Assembly: GCA_002205965.3 (NCBI GenBank)
Contig: NADL03000662.1
Coordinates: forward strand, 1,488,001 to 1,552,000
DNA from: Kappaphycus alvarezii
Lineage: Eukaryota; Rhodophyta; Florideophyceae; Gigartinales; Solieriaceae
Length of the DNA stretch: 64,000 nucleotides
Direction of reading: 5' to 3'
Both the position numbers and the translations under genes were made by a program. Shown in pieces: positions 33,291 to 46,865 of the stretch. Every line of letters starts with the position of its first letter. Positions within the stretch are counted from its first letter, which is position 1. The notes below the pieces were generated by a model. The model was not told the DNA's origin and did not search any database. It saw nothing but the letters and a program-made list of their open reading frames with translations.

Positions 33291-34920
33291 GGGAGTCACC
33301 AGTTCTCCACGTTCTCTAAGCAATAACAGGACATGTCATCAGTCGGTATTACAGATGGTTCTCCTTTTCCGTCTCACAGGTTGTCAGGTTGTGGGTGGCG
33401 TGTGAGCTCGTTTAATTGAGCGTGGCAAAATATTAACACGAAACCAAAAGCCTTCCGAGAGAGTTTGCATTGAGCGAAGCTACCAATCAAATGGGCAGCA
33501 GCCAGCGCTGGCCACAAGTTGGCCCCGTCATTTGGCTACGCAATGGAGGCTTTTCAATCAACGCCTTTGAAGGCACTTCTGGATACGAAAAGATCAAACT
33601 TTGTGGTACTAGTTGACTCATAGGGCTTTCAGATTGAAATTTACGTCATCTAGTTCCTACATTATCTCCTTAGCTGACGACAGCCCAAAGATAGATCAAC
33701 TCTAAGTGGTTACGGGACGGACGGCCATTTCGGCGGGTGGTCAGGACGACTTCCTCCTAATTTGTCCATCAATTTTTGGGAGGGCAACCGGACAGTCACT
33801 GCTCATTCTTCCGCAATAGAAACCATGTTACCGTAGAACGCGTAGTAATCCTTGATATGGCTTGCCGCAGGCTTCGGCTCAGGGTAGAACCAAACGGCAT
33901 TCTTCAGCGTCTTCCACCGGTGACTATGTCGAGATATTTAGCGGTGCCCTTCCATCCACAAACAGTCGTGTGATCAGAAGGAGCCGTCACGTCCGGCTTC
34001 AGGGCAGAGGGAGGAAAGTAGGGCTACGATAGAAAGATCGAAAAGTGGATGTTAGTAATTGCTAGCGTATACAAGGTGTGGAAGGCAGCGGCCGTGTAGA
34101 TGTTCTCACATTTCCCTCGACGCGAGCAATTTCGGCAATTGGTGCCTCGGCGATGACTCTGTCTCCGACACGGGCACGAAGCATTTTGTCAATTGAGGGC
34201 GATGCTGCTGTTGAAGGGCTTGCTTGCTTCGCACTTGAGAGTTTACCTCCCATGACTAAACGTCGCTTGAAACCTCGATTAAGTAATCGGTAAGAACACT
34301 CAATGCAGCCGTTAACACAGGTAGAGTTGCAGCAGTTGCGCACGGTCTCATAACAAACAATATCAACAGTAACGATAATTTTTTGCAAGTTTGTTGCATA
34401 TAGCGCATGGTTGAGAGCTCCAGACCAATGTGTACGGACAAGTTGTCCGTACAAATTGGTGAACTGATTCGGCGCAGGACTGCAAAGCAGATACATGTAT
34501 GAAGTTAAGATCATAGTGCAGTACAGTACAGTAAAAATGCTTCATTTGAGGCAACGATGAACCTTTCATGAGGCCAACTATCAGCGAGCGTATTGTTATA
34601 TTTTTTCACTTTGTAATTTCATGGAGTAGAAATTAAGCCCCTGTTCGGATACAGCATGTGATATTCTTAATTTTTATTTAATGGAGTACTGCATGTAAGG
34701 ATGTACTGTAAATTGTCAAAGTGCAAAGAACCACCTGTAAGCACACTGCTTCCTTCAGGAGCTGGAAGGGGCTATTTTTCTTTTTCCTTTCCTTTTGTTT
34801 TCTTTCGTTCTTTTCCCCTTTTCCCCTTTCTGTGGGTTTCCTTGGCTATTTAACCCGATCGTTAGCCCCGGCGTTGATCGCTCAGGAACGCAGTCCGTCT
34901 GCGGTGTTTCATGCTAGCTA
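33291..34920. other. Gap, unassigned frames
   Basis: A minus frame at 34062-34514 (150 residues) ends in an alanine-rich segment (ASPSTAASPSIDKMLRARVG) but has no known domain and could be chance. A TC-rich tract lies at 34770-34830. TACAGTACAGTA occurs near 34518-34532. Confidence 0.35.
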
Positions 34921-35360
34921 GTGTCTATCCGACTAAGCACTGTCCTCATATGAGCCACGCTTTGTCCTCATATGAGGACAATTTCCGTTACATTTTGGAA
35001 AGGTAAATGTTTTGAAAGCCCGAAATTTTTACTGGAAAAAAGGTTTTTATGTTTAGTTACAGTACAGTAATTTTTACTGTACATGCGCCCTCGTTTCTGA
35101 AATCCCCACCATAATACGAACTATTTTACCTTCCAAAATGAAGTCGTTTACACAACTTCTTCCGAAGAGCGGAAGCTGGTGAGGGAAAACTGCTCTAGCC
35201 TTCACCGAGGTCAACAATCTTGAAAAGTTTGTTTTGATCGGCCATCTACACTCATGAACTAATGCGGAGGACAAGAAATGCGCTGAGGTAAAGAAATGTT
35301 GTATTGAAAAAGAAGTGCTAAAAGTAGTCCTCATATGAGGACAACGGTCCAATAGACACT
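34921..35360. mobile_element. TA-flanked MITE (440 bp) carrying TCATATGA palindromes
   Basis: The left end GTGTCTATCCGAC and the right end (reverse complement) GTGTCTATTGGAC are terminal inverted repeats directly flanked by TA on both sides. Subterminal palindromes are shared: TTGTCCTCATATGAGGACAA is perfect at 34962-34981, a 16-bp version lies at 35327-35342, and a half copy at 34941-34954. There is no coding potential beyond a chance minus frame. The structure fits a non-autonomous Tc1/mariner-type element. Confidence 0.8.
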
Positions 35361-36300
35361 AAGTGCTGATAAAAATCGATTTTTGGCCAAAAACGATGCC
35401 ACACTCCGTGCAAGTCAGGGGATGGCGGGCCTCAGTCTTCCTCCTTACCGCTCTCTTATGCCGGCTTCCTTGTACGTGGATGTATTTATTGTGTTCTTTT
35501 AGGGGGCACTGCTCACAAACATCACAGCAAGACTACTTCCGCATCCTCCGCAGTTTCTATCTTTCCTCAGCTTGTCGAAGACGACCTTAGACGCCGTCGT
35601 GCAGACTTGGTCAATATCAGTTTGCCTCCTCTTTGATGAAGTTGGTGATGACGCGCCAAGGCCAGCAGTGCGGTGAGAAGGTTGGGCTTGGAACGATGAG
35701 TAACTCAGTGATTTACTTACAACGACGGGTTCACGTGAGTCGGAATCTTTCTCAGAGCTCGAACCCTCCCGGTCGTACTCCTCGGCTCCTTTGTCTATCA
35801 GCGGTTTCCTAGGGTATCATTTCGATTCCGGCTGCGATTCCTTTGAAGTCATCTGGCCGCCACCCTCCGTCTGTTCCCTACCGCTAACAAATAAACCTGC
35901 CGCTATTTCCATTTCCCCATCTTCTGCTAGCGACGGGAGTTTTTTGATTCTTTAATGGTTTCCACCGGCCTCTAGACGTTCCTATCCGTTGGCCAGATGG
36001 GCCATTTAGGCAATTACTGAGAGTTTAGCCTCTTTGAACTTCAAAATACCCTCCGAAAGTTCAAAGAGACGATTATCACCTGCAATTAAAATGAGTATTG
36101 CGCCCCAAATCTTCCATATGCACAAAATAAGTCCAGAGAGACAAGTGAGACCACTGCCGTTAAGGTCCAGACTTTGGGGTATAGAATCAGTTTGGGGTCG
36201 TCTATGAGGGAGTGGTGTTATTAGTTTTAGGTAGGAGTGATGGTAGCGATTTTTGTGGATGGATCGTTCTCTGGCCATCTGGGTTCTGACCCGAATCTCT
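35361..36300. other. Gap, unassigned frames
   Basis: A plus stretch (about 35500-35635) reads HSKTTSASSAVSIFPQLVED and might be coding, but no domain is recognised. A minus frame at 36006-36278 is also unassigned. Confidence 0.35.
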
Positions 36301-39300
36301 CTTGACCACTCTTATATAGATACTCAAAAATATTAAAACGGATTAAATAGTACCAAACCCCTAAAATACAGATATGAAGTTGCCTCTACAGTATTTTTTA
36401 ATGGTTTTTGTGCTGAACGCACATTGTCACAGTGTGCAATGTACAAAAATTTTGGCCCAAATCCATGCACGGTACTCTACATGGCTCTCGAGATCCATAT
36501 TTGAGGTCAAATATAGAATTCTTAATGGCTCTCGGTGCTAACGTTGTGGTCAAATTGTAGTGAGCCTTGTTGGAGGCACAATAGAGTCTTTATCGAACGT
36601 CTATTTGGATCATAAAGAGTAAATTTACGGTCTAGTGACAAGAAAGAGGTGACCCATGCCAAGCATATATTTTAGCTGAGGGTATGTCATTGTATCATGG
36701 ACTTACGTCTTTCATGTCGACGGCACTACTATCATTCTAAAAGAAGAGAACAATTAATTACAGTACTTTCTAACAGCGGTAGTATCTGTAAATACTGAAA
36801 GGGTCGTTTCTTGTTTTCTTTTTTGCTTATTTCGTTTTCCATGTCTTTTCTTTTCTCTTTATTTAGTGGAAAATAGATTTACTAGATACTCGAAAAGAAG
36901 GATCATAGTTGACTTCTGTGTTAGTTAGGAACTAAAGCCTTCTACGATGGTTTTCGTTGCGAAAATAGATTTACTAGATACTCTAAAAGAAGGACCATAG
37001 TTCACTTCTGTGTTAGTTAGGAACTAAATCCTTCTACGATGCTTTTCGTTGCGGAGGTGATTCGGTAGGTCCACTTTCTGGGTGAATGTGATCTCGCTGG
37101 ATGAGCACCGCGGAATTCTTTACCTTTCTAAAGTGCAAAACATACAATTACATTACTCCTCTGATTTGGCACCCACATAAGTCAGTTGTAAACCTACAAT
37201 TAATAAAGATAGGTTTCATATCTCGCCCTGACACTTTTTCCAGGGCTACTGGATAAAGGCTGTTATATTTAAACTGGAAAACTTAAACCCGTCTATAATC
37301 GACTTCCAAGTGTCCACCTCTATGCCTAAATTTTTCTGGTCACCAACCCGGCACTAAATTTACGTGCCCTTAGCTCAGGATCGCGGCGTCAGAAGAGGAA
37401 AAGGTAAGGGAGATATCAAATTAACGCTTGACAGCACTGGATGCGTTAGCCCTGCAGAGACCGTCGCTTTGGTATCCTGTCACCTTTAATATCTCCAGTA
37501 GGTGTTCCAAACCTTTGGGACATTTCCTTGCCCCAGTTTAAAAGCTCTCCATCACTGACTGCTAATTAACTTTGGATTATAAGCGCTCCAGCAGGCATAT
37601 TCTACCGTTGTGTCTTACAAAATAGGGATTATATCGTTAATTAGTTAGAAGAAGGTCACGTTCGGCCTTTTAGTCAAAAATTACACCTTAAAGCCGGTCG
37701 CAATAGATTGACTCATACTTTAGCTATCACGGATCAAGTTGCATTTATGTTCCCTTCTGATACAAAGGAATCGTAGTCTTCTTTATTTCCATATATTTTA
37801 GCGCGATATCTTCAAAATATTCGAATAAACATGAACTAGCCCTACGTGAGCTTGTCAAGTTGATATTGCGTAAAAGGTGCTACTGGAAACCTCAGATGTG
37901 TTTTTGGCGTCATTTTCACCCGCTCCTTTTATTTCCTTTCCAAAAACTCGGTAAAAATAGATTTACTGGAGACTAAACCCGTACCTTGAGAATTTTTTTA
38001 AGTTCCTGGAGTTAATTGGTCCGGATAACGGGAATCGTCGAATCCAACTCCACACATGGATATGCCACGCCCTTGGGGTCAACCCAGACTACTGCAAACC
38101 GTGACACTCAAAATAATCTTTACCTCAACACAAAGCCCCTATCTTTGTACCATAATGAACGCGGTTTAAACCAAACCATTGAACAAACCGTTCAAATCGC
38201 TCAAATCGAAGTCACGCAAAAATTGATAAAACTGATATTAAACGTACTGTTTGAGTACTTTTCAACAAATTTCGTCTACGCAGTCCTAAAATTGATATAA
38301 AGTTCATTCAATGAGGAATATTCGGTATAAAGTTACTTTTTGTGGTGCCGTACAAGCTGAACCGCTCAGAAGTATCGTTTAAACCTCAGTTTTGGACCTA
38401 CATATTCTCCGTTGCGTTGAATGTTTGGCCAGTTCCAACTTTCATTTCATACAAGGTATGAATATTATATTACTACTGTATCCTGCGTAATTTAGTTCCA
38501 AACAATATAATATGCAACAATATCAAAAAGATGACAACCGGTCTCAAATCTATCTTTCCAGTTCATAACATGCTCATTCAACCAAAAAACTCATTTTTGT
38601 TGTACCTTGTCACAACGTGAAGGGAGTGCCAAATAATTAATTCAATCTGATCCCTTGATTTTCCCCTATTTTCTGTAAAATCCATCAACAGCACCTCTGC
38701 GATGCAGCCTTAATCAATTGTCAAGTCAATTGCAGATTTGCACGAAATTTCTACTACAACAAGCGACGGTTTAGAATGACGCAGGAATTGATTCAATCAC
38801 TACGCTGCATGCAGTATCAGTGGTAGCACCTCAACTCTGGTAGCGCATGTTCGCAAGCACGGAGTTTTATTTACCGATCATAATCAAAATCGGTTCCACC
38901 TCAGTGGCTCCGTAGGCATCGCTGTGAAGCTTCCGGCTCAAGAAAGAATGGAATATTTTACAAGGAGATCCGTAGATAGATTGCTAGCGCAGGCGTATCA
39001 TCCAAATGTGTTGGAGATCAAAAATTTATCAAAATAGTGCCTATATTTTTCTTTGATCTCAATTTTTTCTCTAGAGTAACCCTGAGTAGGCGTATAATGT
39101 ATATACACATTGAAACACGGATATAAATTCAAAAAATGTTTGAAAGAATTCCGTAGAGCATACGAAATACTACCAACACTTGATCTTTAGAAAATTTCAA
39201 GGGATACCGCATTTCTCCATAACTGACTGGGTCGGAAAAGAATAGAAATTTATGAAGAAAGTATTATGTTTAAAAGATTCATGAGTAATAAACAAGGGGA

Positions 39301-42300
39301 GGTAAGATGCGCTCTTCTTGTGGGAATATAGAGTCTGACACGCAAATTAAGGGCGACTACTACCTACCACACAAGCGGAATTTATAACGGCATATACAAG
39401 GCGCTAGAAAAGATTAATCAAGGTGTCCGAATGACTTTATGCTACAAGATTTTCATATCAGATGCGTGACCCATGATATGAATTTGGCAATCAATGGCTT
39501 TTTTAGGCTTTAAAATCATTAAGGATATCAGATATGCTATTCTAAAATTTGAAATTACGAATGTTCAAGGTCAGTCATGTTACGTATATCCTCTGAACCT
39601 CTTATCTCATGATAAAGCCAAAAATGGGCCAAAAATTGTAGATAATTCATGTTATCACAGTAATATGCATTTTTGTACTCACAAAGTCTGGCATCACACT
39701 CAATAGAGGCACTAGCTACTACATGAAGTGGTTAGCTTGATTGTTTGTGGCTAGGAAATGAAACAGGAAGCTTTGAATCGTCATTTTGAGACTTCTTTGG
39801 TTCAATTATGTGTGATTTTTAGTATCAGTACTGTATAATACTCCTAGTTAGACAACATTGACTTGTTATGGGGCACAATTCCCTGAGACCCGAAGATATC
39901 TGTCTTAATGCAGTTACGCAGTATTTTGGGAATAAAAATAATCTCTTTCTAACGTTAATGATCACCCCTCATTGAAAATTTGTACTTATTACTTGCTGAA
40001 TATGAGCACGTTTAATCAAATATATCTAAAATTTACTCCAATTTTTTTTGAATTCTCTGAGTTATTTCTAAATTTGTTCTTCGAAAAACCCTTGTTGTCT
40101 TGATAGTATTAAATCCTTCAAAGGTTACTTTTTCACTGATATGAGGGTCCAACGGGTACTAATGTTTACTCATAGTAAGAATATTTCACGAAAAAGCATC
40201 AAAATATTAGAATATCCCGATTTAATTTATTTTCAGAAACGTAGAACTGAATAATCAGCAAATTTTTAATTATTGCTGATATCCCACAAGTAATATAACT
40301 GATTTAATTGCCATATCATTATTCAAGTATTGGTATGATCTGCATTATTTGTAAGGGTATTATTTATCTTTTTCATAATAGCTACTAAAGCACCTCCTAT
40401 TTAACCTTTAGTTCCATCATATCTGCTCATTTAAAGAGGTAAAAGGCTTTAGAGGAATTCTAGGGCCCATAAACGCTGCGATTCTCCATAAAACGCGAAA
40501 ATACTGTCCCACTCGACGCACACCCTCAAATACTCCCTTCAAAATGGCATAAGGGTTGCACCAACCTGGAACTCACTCATTTCTTCATTAACCATCGCTA
40601 TGTTCAGCGATCTCTAATCTTCTTCCATTATACTTGGTTTAACACCTAATTTTTGGCGTTCTCTTACCATGACTATATCTAGTTGATTCAAGATCCTTAA
40701 CTTTCTCATATAAGTTTGACTTTAGACGGCTGCTCTAATCCATTTGAGCTCACAATTTCTGAAATCCTCAATAGATGTTATTCGATATCGCAGGCGGTAA
40801 CTGAGGTAGTATCGCCGCTACGGGTGCAGTCACTTGTTACTATAGACCAAAATTGATGGCCAAAAAAGTCTAAAGTGACAATCAACTTACTAAGGGAGGG
40901 CTTCATTTATTTTTTGACAGATTATTCTGCGAGACCGCCAAGGATGGAACTCGATGTATGGGGTTTCTCGTCGTAGTAAAAGCTTGGGAGATAAAACTAT
41001 CCCTAGATTACATAACGGGAGGTTTTAATTCGGTTTTCAACATCTACTCGCAGCGTCTTTAACTTATTTATGGCACAATATCCTGGCCTTATCCTGACGG
41101 ATAGAAGTATCTCATTTCTGTGTCACAGAAGGAAGTTCCCGCAGTGTTACTGTACCTTAGCATCTCTAGTATATAAATTTGTGGGGGCGATTTATTTGCT
41201 GCCTTTTCGCAAGTTTTCTCCACCTTGATTGGATGGTTTTTTGTTTGAAAATGCGAAATAAATTTTCGATGATGGCGTATGTAATCGACCGTAGAGTAAC
41301 AGAAACTGAAATGGTGGAACCTCTGAAGGAAAAGATTGGTCCAGAATGTGGGCTTGGCCATTATTTCTTTCGAGATCATTCTCTACTTATGAATTTTGAG
41401 AAGTAGACGGAGACTTTAGCGTGGAAAAGAACGGAATTTACACTTATAATTATTATCTTCTCGGGAATTATTCTACCTAATACTATCTTTGAACGGTCTT
41501 GTATCTATATATACCTCGCGAACGGCTTAAAAGCGGGTTCCCATGGCTATTTCTTACTTATCTGCCTACTCAAAAATATGTGAAGCTAGCATCCATACCA
41601 TTGAATGGTATATAGCTGAAAATCCTCTTATTAAGTGATCTAGACAGCCATTGAACATTTCAATCAACCGTTTTACTTCTCAGGACTTACTAAAACGGAT
41701 CTTGTCTTCAGAAGGGCGAAAGTTTTAAGCATTTTTGTCGTATTTCTGCAGCTGGTAAACAAATCACGTTTAAAGTATCTAATTTTGCATGAAAATTTCA
41801 GACCTCAAATATCGGAGCATCTAATGGACTGCATCAGGTCAGTTTGGAACATGCACCTGCTCCTGGAAAGTTTTCCGGATACAGGGCGAAATTTCGTTTC
41901 ATTAATCCAAATTAAGAAGTAGGATAGTAACCTAGAGTCTTGAGCTTCCGTCAAGCCCAGGAGATTGAGCTCCCTAATTATCAGGGCCATGAAATGCAGC
42001 ACAGTAATTGAGTCATCTTCAGGGAAAAGATCCGTCGTTTTAAATTCACACACAAAGCTTTAATTACGTACAAACATTAAATTTTTTGATGAAATTAGCG
42101 ACTGGAAAGCTTTCATTGATTGTTACTACCAATATAGTATATCTTACCGTACAAGTATTGTGCGCGAGACATAATTGCCGAGACATAACTGCCGAGAATC
42201 GGCCACACCACAACGGTCCATTAGTATAACTGCCGATCTATCAGAGATTAAGGATATTTTTATGAACGTTTGCTCAGAGTTACCGTCCCATTGAATTCTT

Positions 42301-44796
42301 TTTGAATCGTGCCCTGTAATTTATTCCTTTGGGACTTTTGTTTTCATCAAAATAAAGATGAAGGTAGAAATTAGTTGGAAATTTGAAAAAGTATCCTTCT
42401 TCAAACTTCCTGAGTGATCAAGAATCAGCTGAAAAAATCATTCGGAAATTTATTATTATTTATCTGGGCCATATTCTTCCTATAGAAATTTCTTCTCCTT
42501 TCTCGGTGCCAACGGCCATCCGCCGACATTTTTTTGTCATTCTCATCATCTAAATTGCCATTATTCCCAGAGCCCTCTCTATGAGTGACATAAAGAGTCC
42601 TATGGCCACGAAAAAACTAAACAAATTCGGTATTTTATACAGGGCTATACTCGAGAGGACTCAGTCGGGTTACGATATGTCCGTAAATTTCCATGAAAAT
42701 AGGTTTTTCGAAAGCTTCGTATCTTAATTCTTTTGACATCTTGTCTTAATGCAGTAACGTTAATATGTAAGCTCCATACAACATATTTAAGATAAATGAC
42801 GCTATTTATGCGAGCTTCTTTTTGACGGAAATAAACATCAAAATGGACTTCTTTTGTCCTAAGAGATTTTTGGATGGGGCCAATATCTTTTTTCACAGCT
42901 TCTATCTGGATGCGCACCAAATTGCGAACTTTCTCTCGAAGCGAACCATTGTGCTCCAGGAAACCATAGTTGATGTTATATGATTTTGCTTCCATGATCG
43001 ATTTAATGCCTCCCACCACACACCTTGAGTGAGTCTAGGGGTTCTTTACTCCTCAGGAGGCTGTATTTGCAGAGCATGAGAAACTAGAGTACTAAATCAA
43101 CTTGATAAAACCGAATATATGCTTTGCAGTCCAAATATTCTGTGTTTGCAAACTTTTGTCTGACTAAGGATAAGGAAAAAGCAAAAGATCGGTGATAAAA
43201 GGACTGTTTCAACCTCCAAAGCTGAAACTGCGCGAATTTTAATAGGATTACATCCAACAAGTGAGATTCTTGAGAATCTTACAAGAATTTGGAGTCCATG
43301 TTCTTGTTTTTGGGTCTGAGGACCAGATATAAGTAATAAAATTCACGGTCCACATTCATCTCTTTTGGGGTACTAAATCCCACTATAAAATAGTAAATAA
43401 CACTAGCGGGAAGATACAAAGAGAGCTCGCTGTCCCTCTTTAGTTTTTTGCACTATGCGATGCGAGGAAAACTTAGAGTGATATAAATGGTGTGGTTTTT
43501 TGGGGTGCTGCACGATAAACATTTCCTTACGGTTCTGATGCCTGTTAGTGATCCCTGGAATGCTCGAAAATAGCAAAGAATCGGATCAGGAGAACTGATA
43601 CCACCATGGGTGTAAAAACAGGCAATAATCGAGGCTGGAGTAAGTTAGAAGCCCTGAATATATCTTTTGTGGGATATTTTTTATCACTTAAAACAAACTT
43701 GAAGTTTCTACTTTCGTTTCCGCGCAGAATTCCAGGTTGCGAATAACGAGCAACCATCACAGACGAAAATAAAAGCAGCAAAAGAGATGGAATGAAAAGG
43801 GGTTGGAAGAGGGAGCCCAGGAAGATTATTTTTGCAACAGATAGAGCTGAAAAGGAGTTATAGACGCCAAATTTGGTATTCAAGTGCAGATAAATCACTA
43901 GGATGGCTGCTTATTCAATGATTTTAGTAGCTGTCTCGGTATAAAAATAATTATCCAAGCCAGACTATCTATATCAAGAGTTAATTTAAGTAAATATCAA
44001 CTAAATAATAATATCAGAGTTACAGACGTGTGTTCGGTTGACACTTGGCCCCAAAAAATGACCCTAAACTGATAAAAAGCTTGCTCAAAGTATTGTAACG
44101 AGACCGATTGGCGAGAAAACCCGCGAATGTTCCTGGAAAACGTATGTTACAGCTTTATTTAGTGGTCTGAAAAGGCGGACTGGACTAGAATTCCTTTTTT
44201 TACGCCTTAAAAGTCCTCCATATTAGGAAAAAGTTTCGTTCAGATCAGAGAGTTGGTGGATTAAAGATTGAAGACGGCGTGATTGGGCTCAGTGGTATTG
44301 ATTTGGATCATTTTATGACAGCTGAACTAATTATTTACCCCATTGATAGACCAAATTCTACGTCCTCCTGTTCCAGAACGCTGAATAAGGGACTTTCTTT
44401 AAAGCGGTAGAGATTGAAAAATCGAAAAAAGTAAATATGATGTGGGACTTCGGTAGACCGAACCATAGCGAAGGCCTCAATTTAGGGTTGAAATTCTTCT
44501 AAAAGCCCACAGAACCACCAGCCAACGCAAATTACGCATCGTTTCAAAAATATATATCAGTACAACTGCTGGCTGTCTCAGAGACTATCTGAAATATCCA
44601 TTGGACTCAATTTCAAATATTTACGCTAAATGTGTGGTTCTTGTCTTTCTCTTTTTCAATCCTGCAGTCGAGTGGAAATTCCTTGCCTTCTCTACCTTTT
44701 TTTGGCTGCCCTAACGGAGGTGTGGAATTTTAGGTAATTTGATATTTGTGAAGCAATGTCATTTTATGAAGTGAGGCCACATGTTCCATTAGGAAA
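36301..44796. other. AT-rich island without recognised genes
   Basis: About 8.5 kb visibly richer in A and T than the flanks, with only short frames on both strands (longest about 124 codons at 42645-43019, minus) and no domain I recognise. A plus frame at 38016-38300 (94 residues) contains STHGYATPLGSTQTTANRDT and is the most protein-like. Short direct repeats occur, such as GAGACATAA.TGCC twice at 42166-42197, and a small palindrome ATACCATTGAATGGTAT at 41595-41611. TACTGTA motifs are few. It may be old, heavily mutated repeat DNA. Confidence 0.6.
36869..37052. repeat. Tandem duplication, 92-bp unit x 2
   Basis: 36869-36960 and 36961-37052 are head-to-tail copies with only a handful of differences. 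Both start GAAAATAGATTTACTAGATA and end TTTTCGTTGC. A short third piece (AAAATAGATTTACTGGAGA) lies at about 37956. Confidence 0.9.
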
Positions 44797-44985
44797 TTGA
44801 GGTGCCCTGACTTGATTTACTTTATCTACTTAACTGAGAGACGACTCGTGATGTTTTTAGATGAACTTACAGCCATGGAACTATATGGAAAAGCCCGAGC
44901 CGTGTTGACTAAAAGGTTCGCTGCTGCAGCAGATATGTCCAAAGCAGCCTGTCTGTTGAGTGACCTTGAGGTTCCCTTTTAATTT
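44797..44985 (+). mobile_element. LINE C-terminal end fragment
   Basis: The plus strand reads LDELTAMELYGKARAVLTKR then FAAAADMSKAACLLSDLEVPF and stop. It matches the minus-strand piece at 58920-59177 (AMETYGMVRAVLTQRHAAAA). 5'-truncated. Confidence 0.7.
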
Positions 44986-46865
44986 TGCTTACTAAATGCA
45001 TCCAATATAATACTCACATATGAAATGTGATTGGATTACAGCCAATACATCTGTCACAGTAAACGAACACTATCTTTTCCCACTTCTAGCTGTACACGTT
45101 TCTGGGTTGTAATTTCCCCAGATCAGCGTGCATCAGCCCCTGATATATAGTCGCACCCTATTCTCCAGCACTTTTGTTCCCTATCTCTTGCACCTTTCCT
45201 CTCTCGTAACCCGAAGCGTCCCTATCAACTTTCTCCAATCTTTCCACCCTCTCCATACTGTTCACCTCTTCTTCTCCCAATACTCCTCTAGTCGTCGTGC
45301 TACAACGCACTCGTCCCTCCTCTGTGACTCTATCCCTTTCAACAGACTCCATAGAGATCTATTGGGGAAAGGATATGGCGCCCACCAAGCAACTTGGTCA
45401 GGCCAGCACGGGAAAGCGAGAAAAAGGGAGGTAGGACACCTCACATGTCGCTCGGGACACCGATCGGAGGGCTCCAAATTCTAGGGGAACGAAAACTCCT
45501 TACCATCAGAGCGTGCTTTACCGATCCCTGGAAGCTCACTCAGGACCAGTAAAACAAACTCCTTCCCGACGGCTGAGCTCCATACAGCAGTACGCACAAT
45601 GCAAAAAGGACACGTTCTCCCCATTCCAAGCTACTGACATTCATTATCCAGTTACAGTAAGCTAATTATTTTTAATTCAATTTGAATTCAGTGTACTGCA
45701 CTCTGAGTAACTTGATACTGTAGCTGTTGGGATTGGAAACGTACAGTAGAGGTAGCTTAGCTTCCACAGACGAACAGTGAAAGCTATTTCTACTTACAGT
45801 AACTGAATTTCATTAGATGTGGCTGCCACTGAAACAAATTATGTGGCCACAGTTCAATTTGTTGGTTTTTTTGTTATTTCTGTTTCACTGTATGCTGTCA
45901 GCTTTTGCGCAGGCAATACTCAAGCTGAGTACCTATGGTACGGTACTCCATAGTATAGAGTGGTGGTGGCGCATATTCCCCCTTGCACCGCCATCAACAA
46001 CAGCATCATCAACACTCATCAGACACCCAATCGTAAGCTGCCCAAAGTCCCTTTAGACACAAATTTAATGTGCCCCGTCAGCCAAACAGCTCGGAGTAGC
46101 TCTTGTTTTCGCCGTAGACTACGCTTCCCCCTGCCTCAACCACGAAGCGAAACAACATTACGGAATTAACTCTCGCCCTCATCCGACCTATTCTCTTGGC
46201 TCTCAATCATCCTCGATTCTCTATGCTTTTCTGATTTTAGTCTGTCCTTTGCATGGTCCTGGTAAGTTCTTCGTCTTGGTCTGTGGTTTCCTCCTCTTTT
46301 CTTCTCGATCTGTGATCTGCTTGGTCTTGGTACGTTTGTTCTTGTTCTGTTGTCTGTGTCTGTTTTATGATCTTGGTCTTGTTCTATGGTCGGTCTTTTC
46401 TTGCTTCATGTGCTTTTGGTCTGGTTCTGCGGCCGATCTGTCGTAGCGTAGTTGTTGGTTAGCTGCTTTGGCTAATCTAAGTTGGTCGTTGGTTTTGGTC
46501 TCGCTTTATGGTCCTGATTCGTCTTGCTTAGTTGGTATCACGTGGGAATCTACATGTCTCGCTTTTTCTGTTTGGATACTATGTGCTGTGGAGCTGTTGC
46601 CACATTGCTTTTCACTTTTGTACATTTTTTAAATTTCTAGCTTGCTTTGATCACCAAGCTGTTCTGGGTCGCAGGGTATTTTATAACTAAAACGTTGGCC
46701 TGCAGCTTCATTGCAGGTAAATGAAAGTTATTTTACATACTGAAAAGTGGGTTCCTAACGTCTACGCTGCGTTCGCTACGTGAAAACTTGGAGTAAATCT
46801 CCGGTTCAGAGCTTCACTCTGACGAGGAACGGAGTTCGGTCCGTGCTCTCATCGATCAAGAGTCA
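44986..46865. other. Gap with CT-rich and T-rich tracts
   Basis: A CT-rich plus strand at 45150-45350, TACTGTA/TACAGTA motifs near 45650-45800, and a T/G-rich low-complexity tract (46240-46520) with recurring GGTCTTGGT-like words. Frames here lack domains. The last part may be the leader of the gag-like fossil that follows. Confidence 0.45.

Noticed and set aside
34062-34514. 150-codon minus frame as a possible gene
   Set aside because: No recognisable domain, no supporting context, and a mixture of Cys- and Ala-rich segments typical of chance frames.
34962-34981. Palindrome as a free-standing operator or terminator
   Set aside because: It recurs inside both ends of the TA-flanked MITE, so a transposon role is the simpler explanation.
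35074-35352. 92-codon minus frame as a gene
   Set aside because: It lies wholly inside the MITE and has no domain.
43545-43898. Minus frame with a leucine-rich hydrophobic segment as a membrane protein
   Set aside because: It lies in the AT-rich island, where such frames arise by chance; no homology is apparent.
45817-46056. Plus frame with a signal-peptide-like hydrophobic start
   Set aside because: Low-complexity T-rich DNA gives hydrophobic residues by chance; no domain or conserved downstream part.
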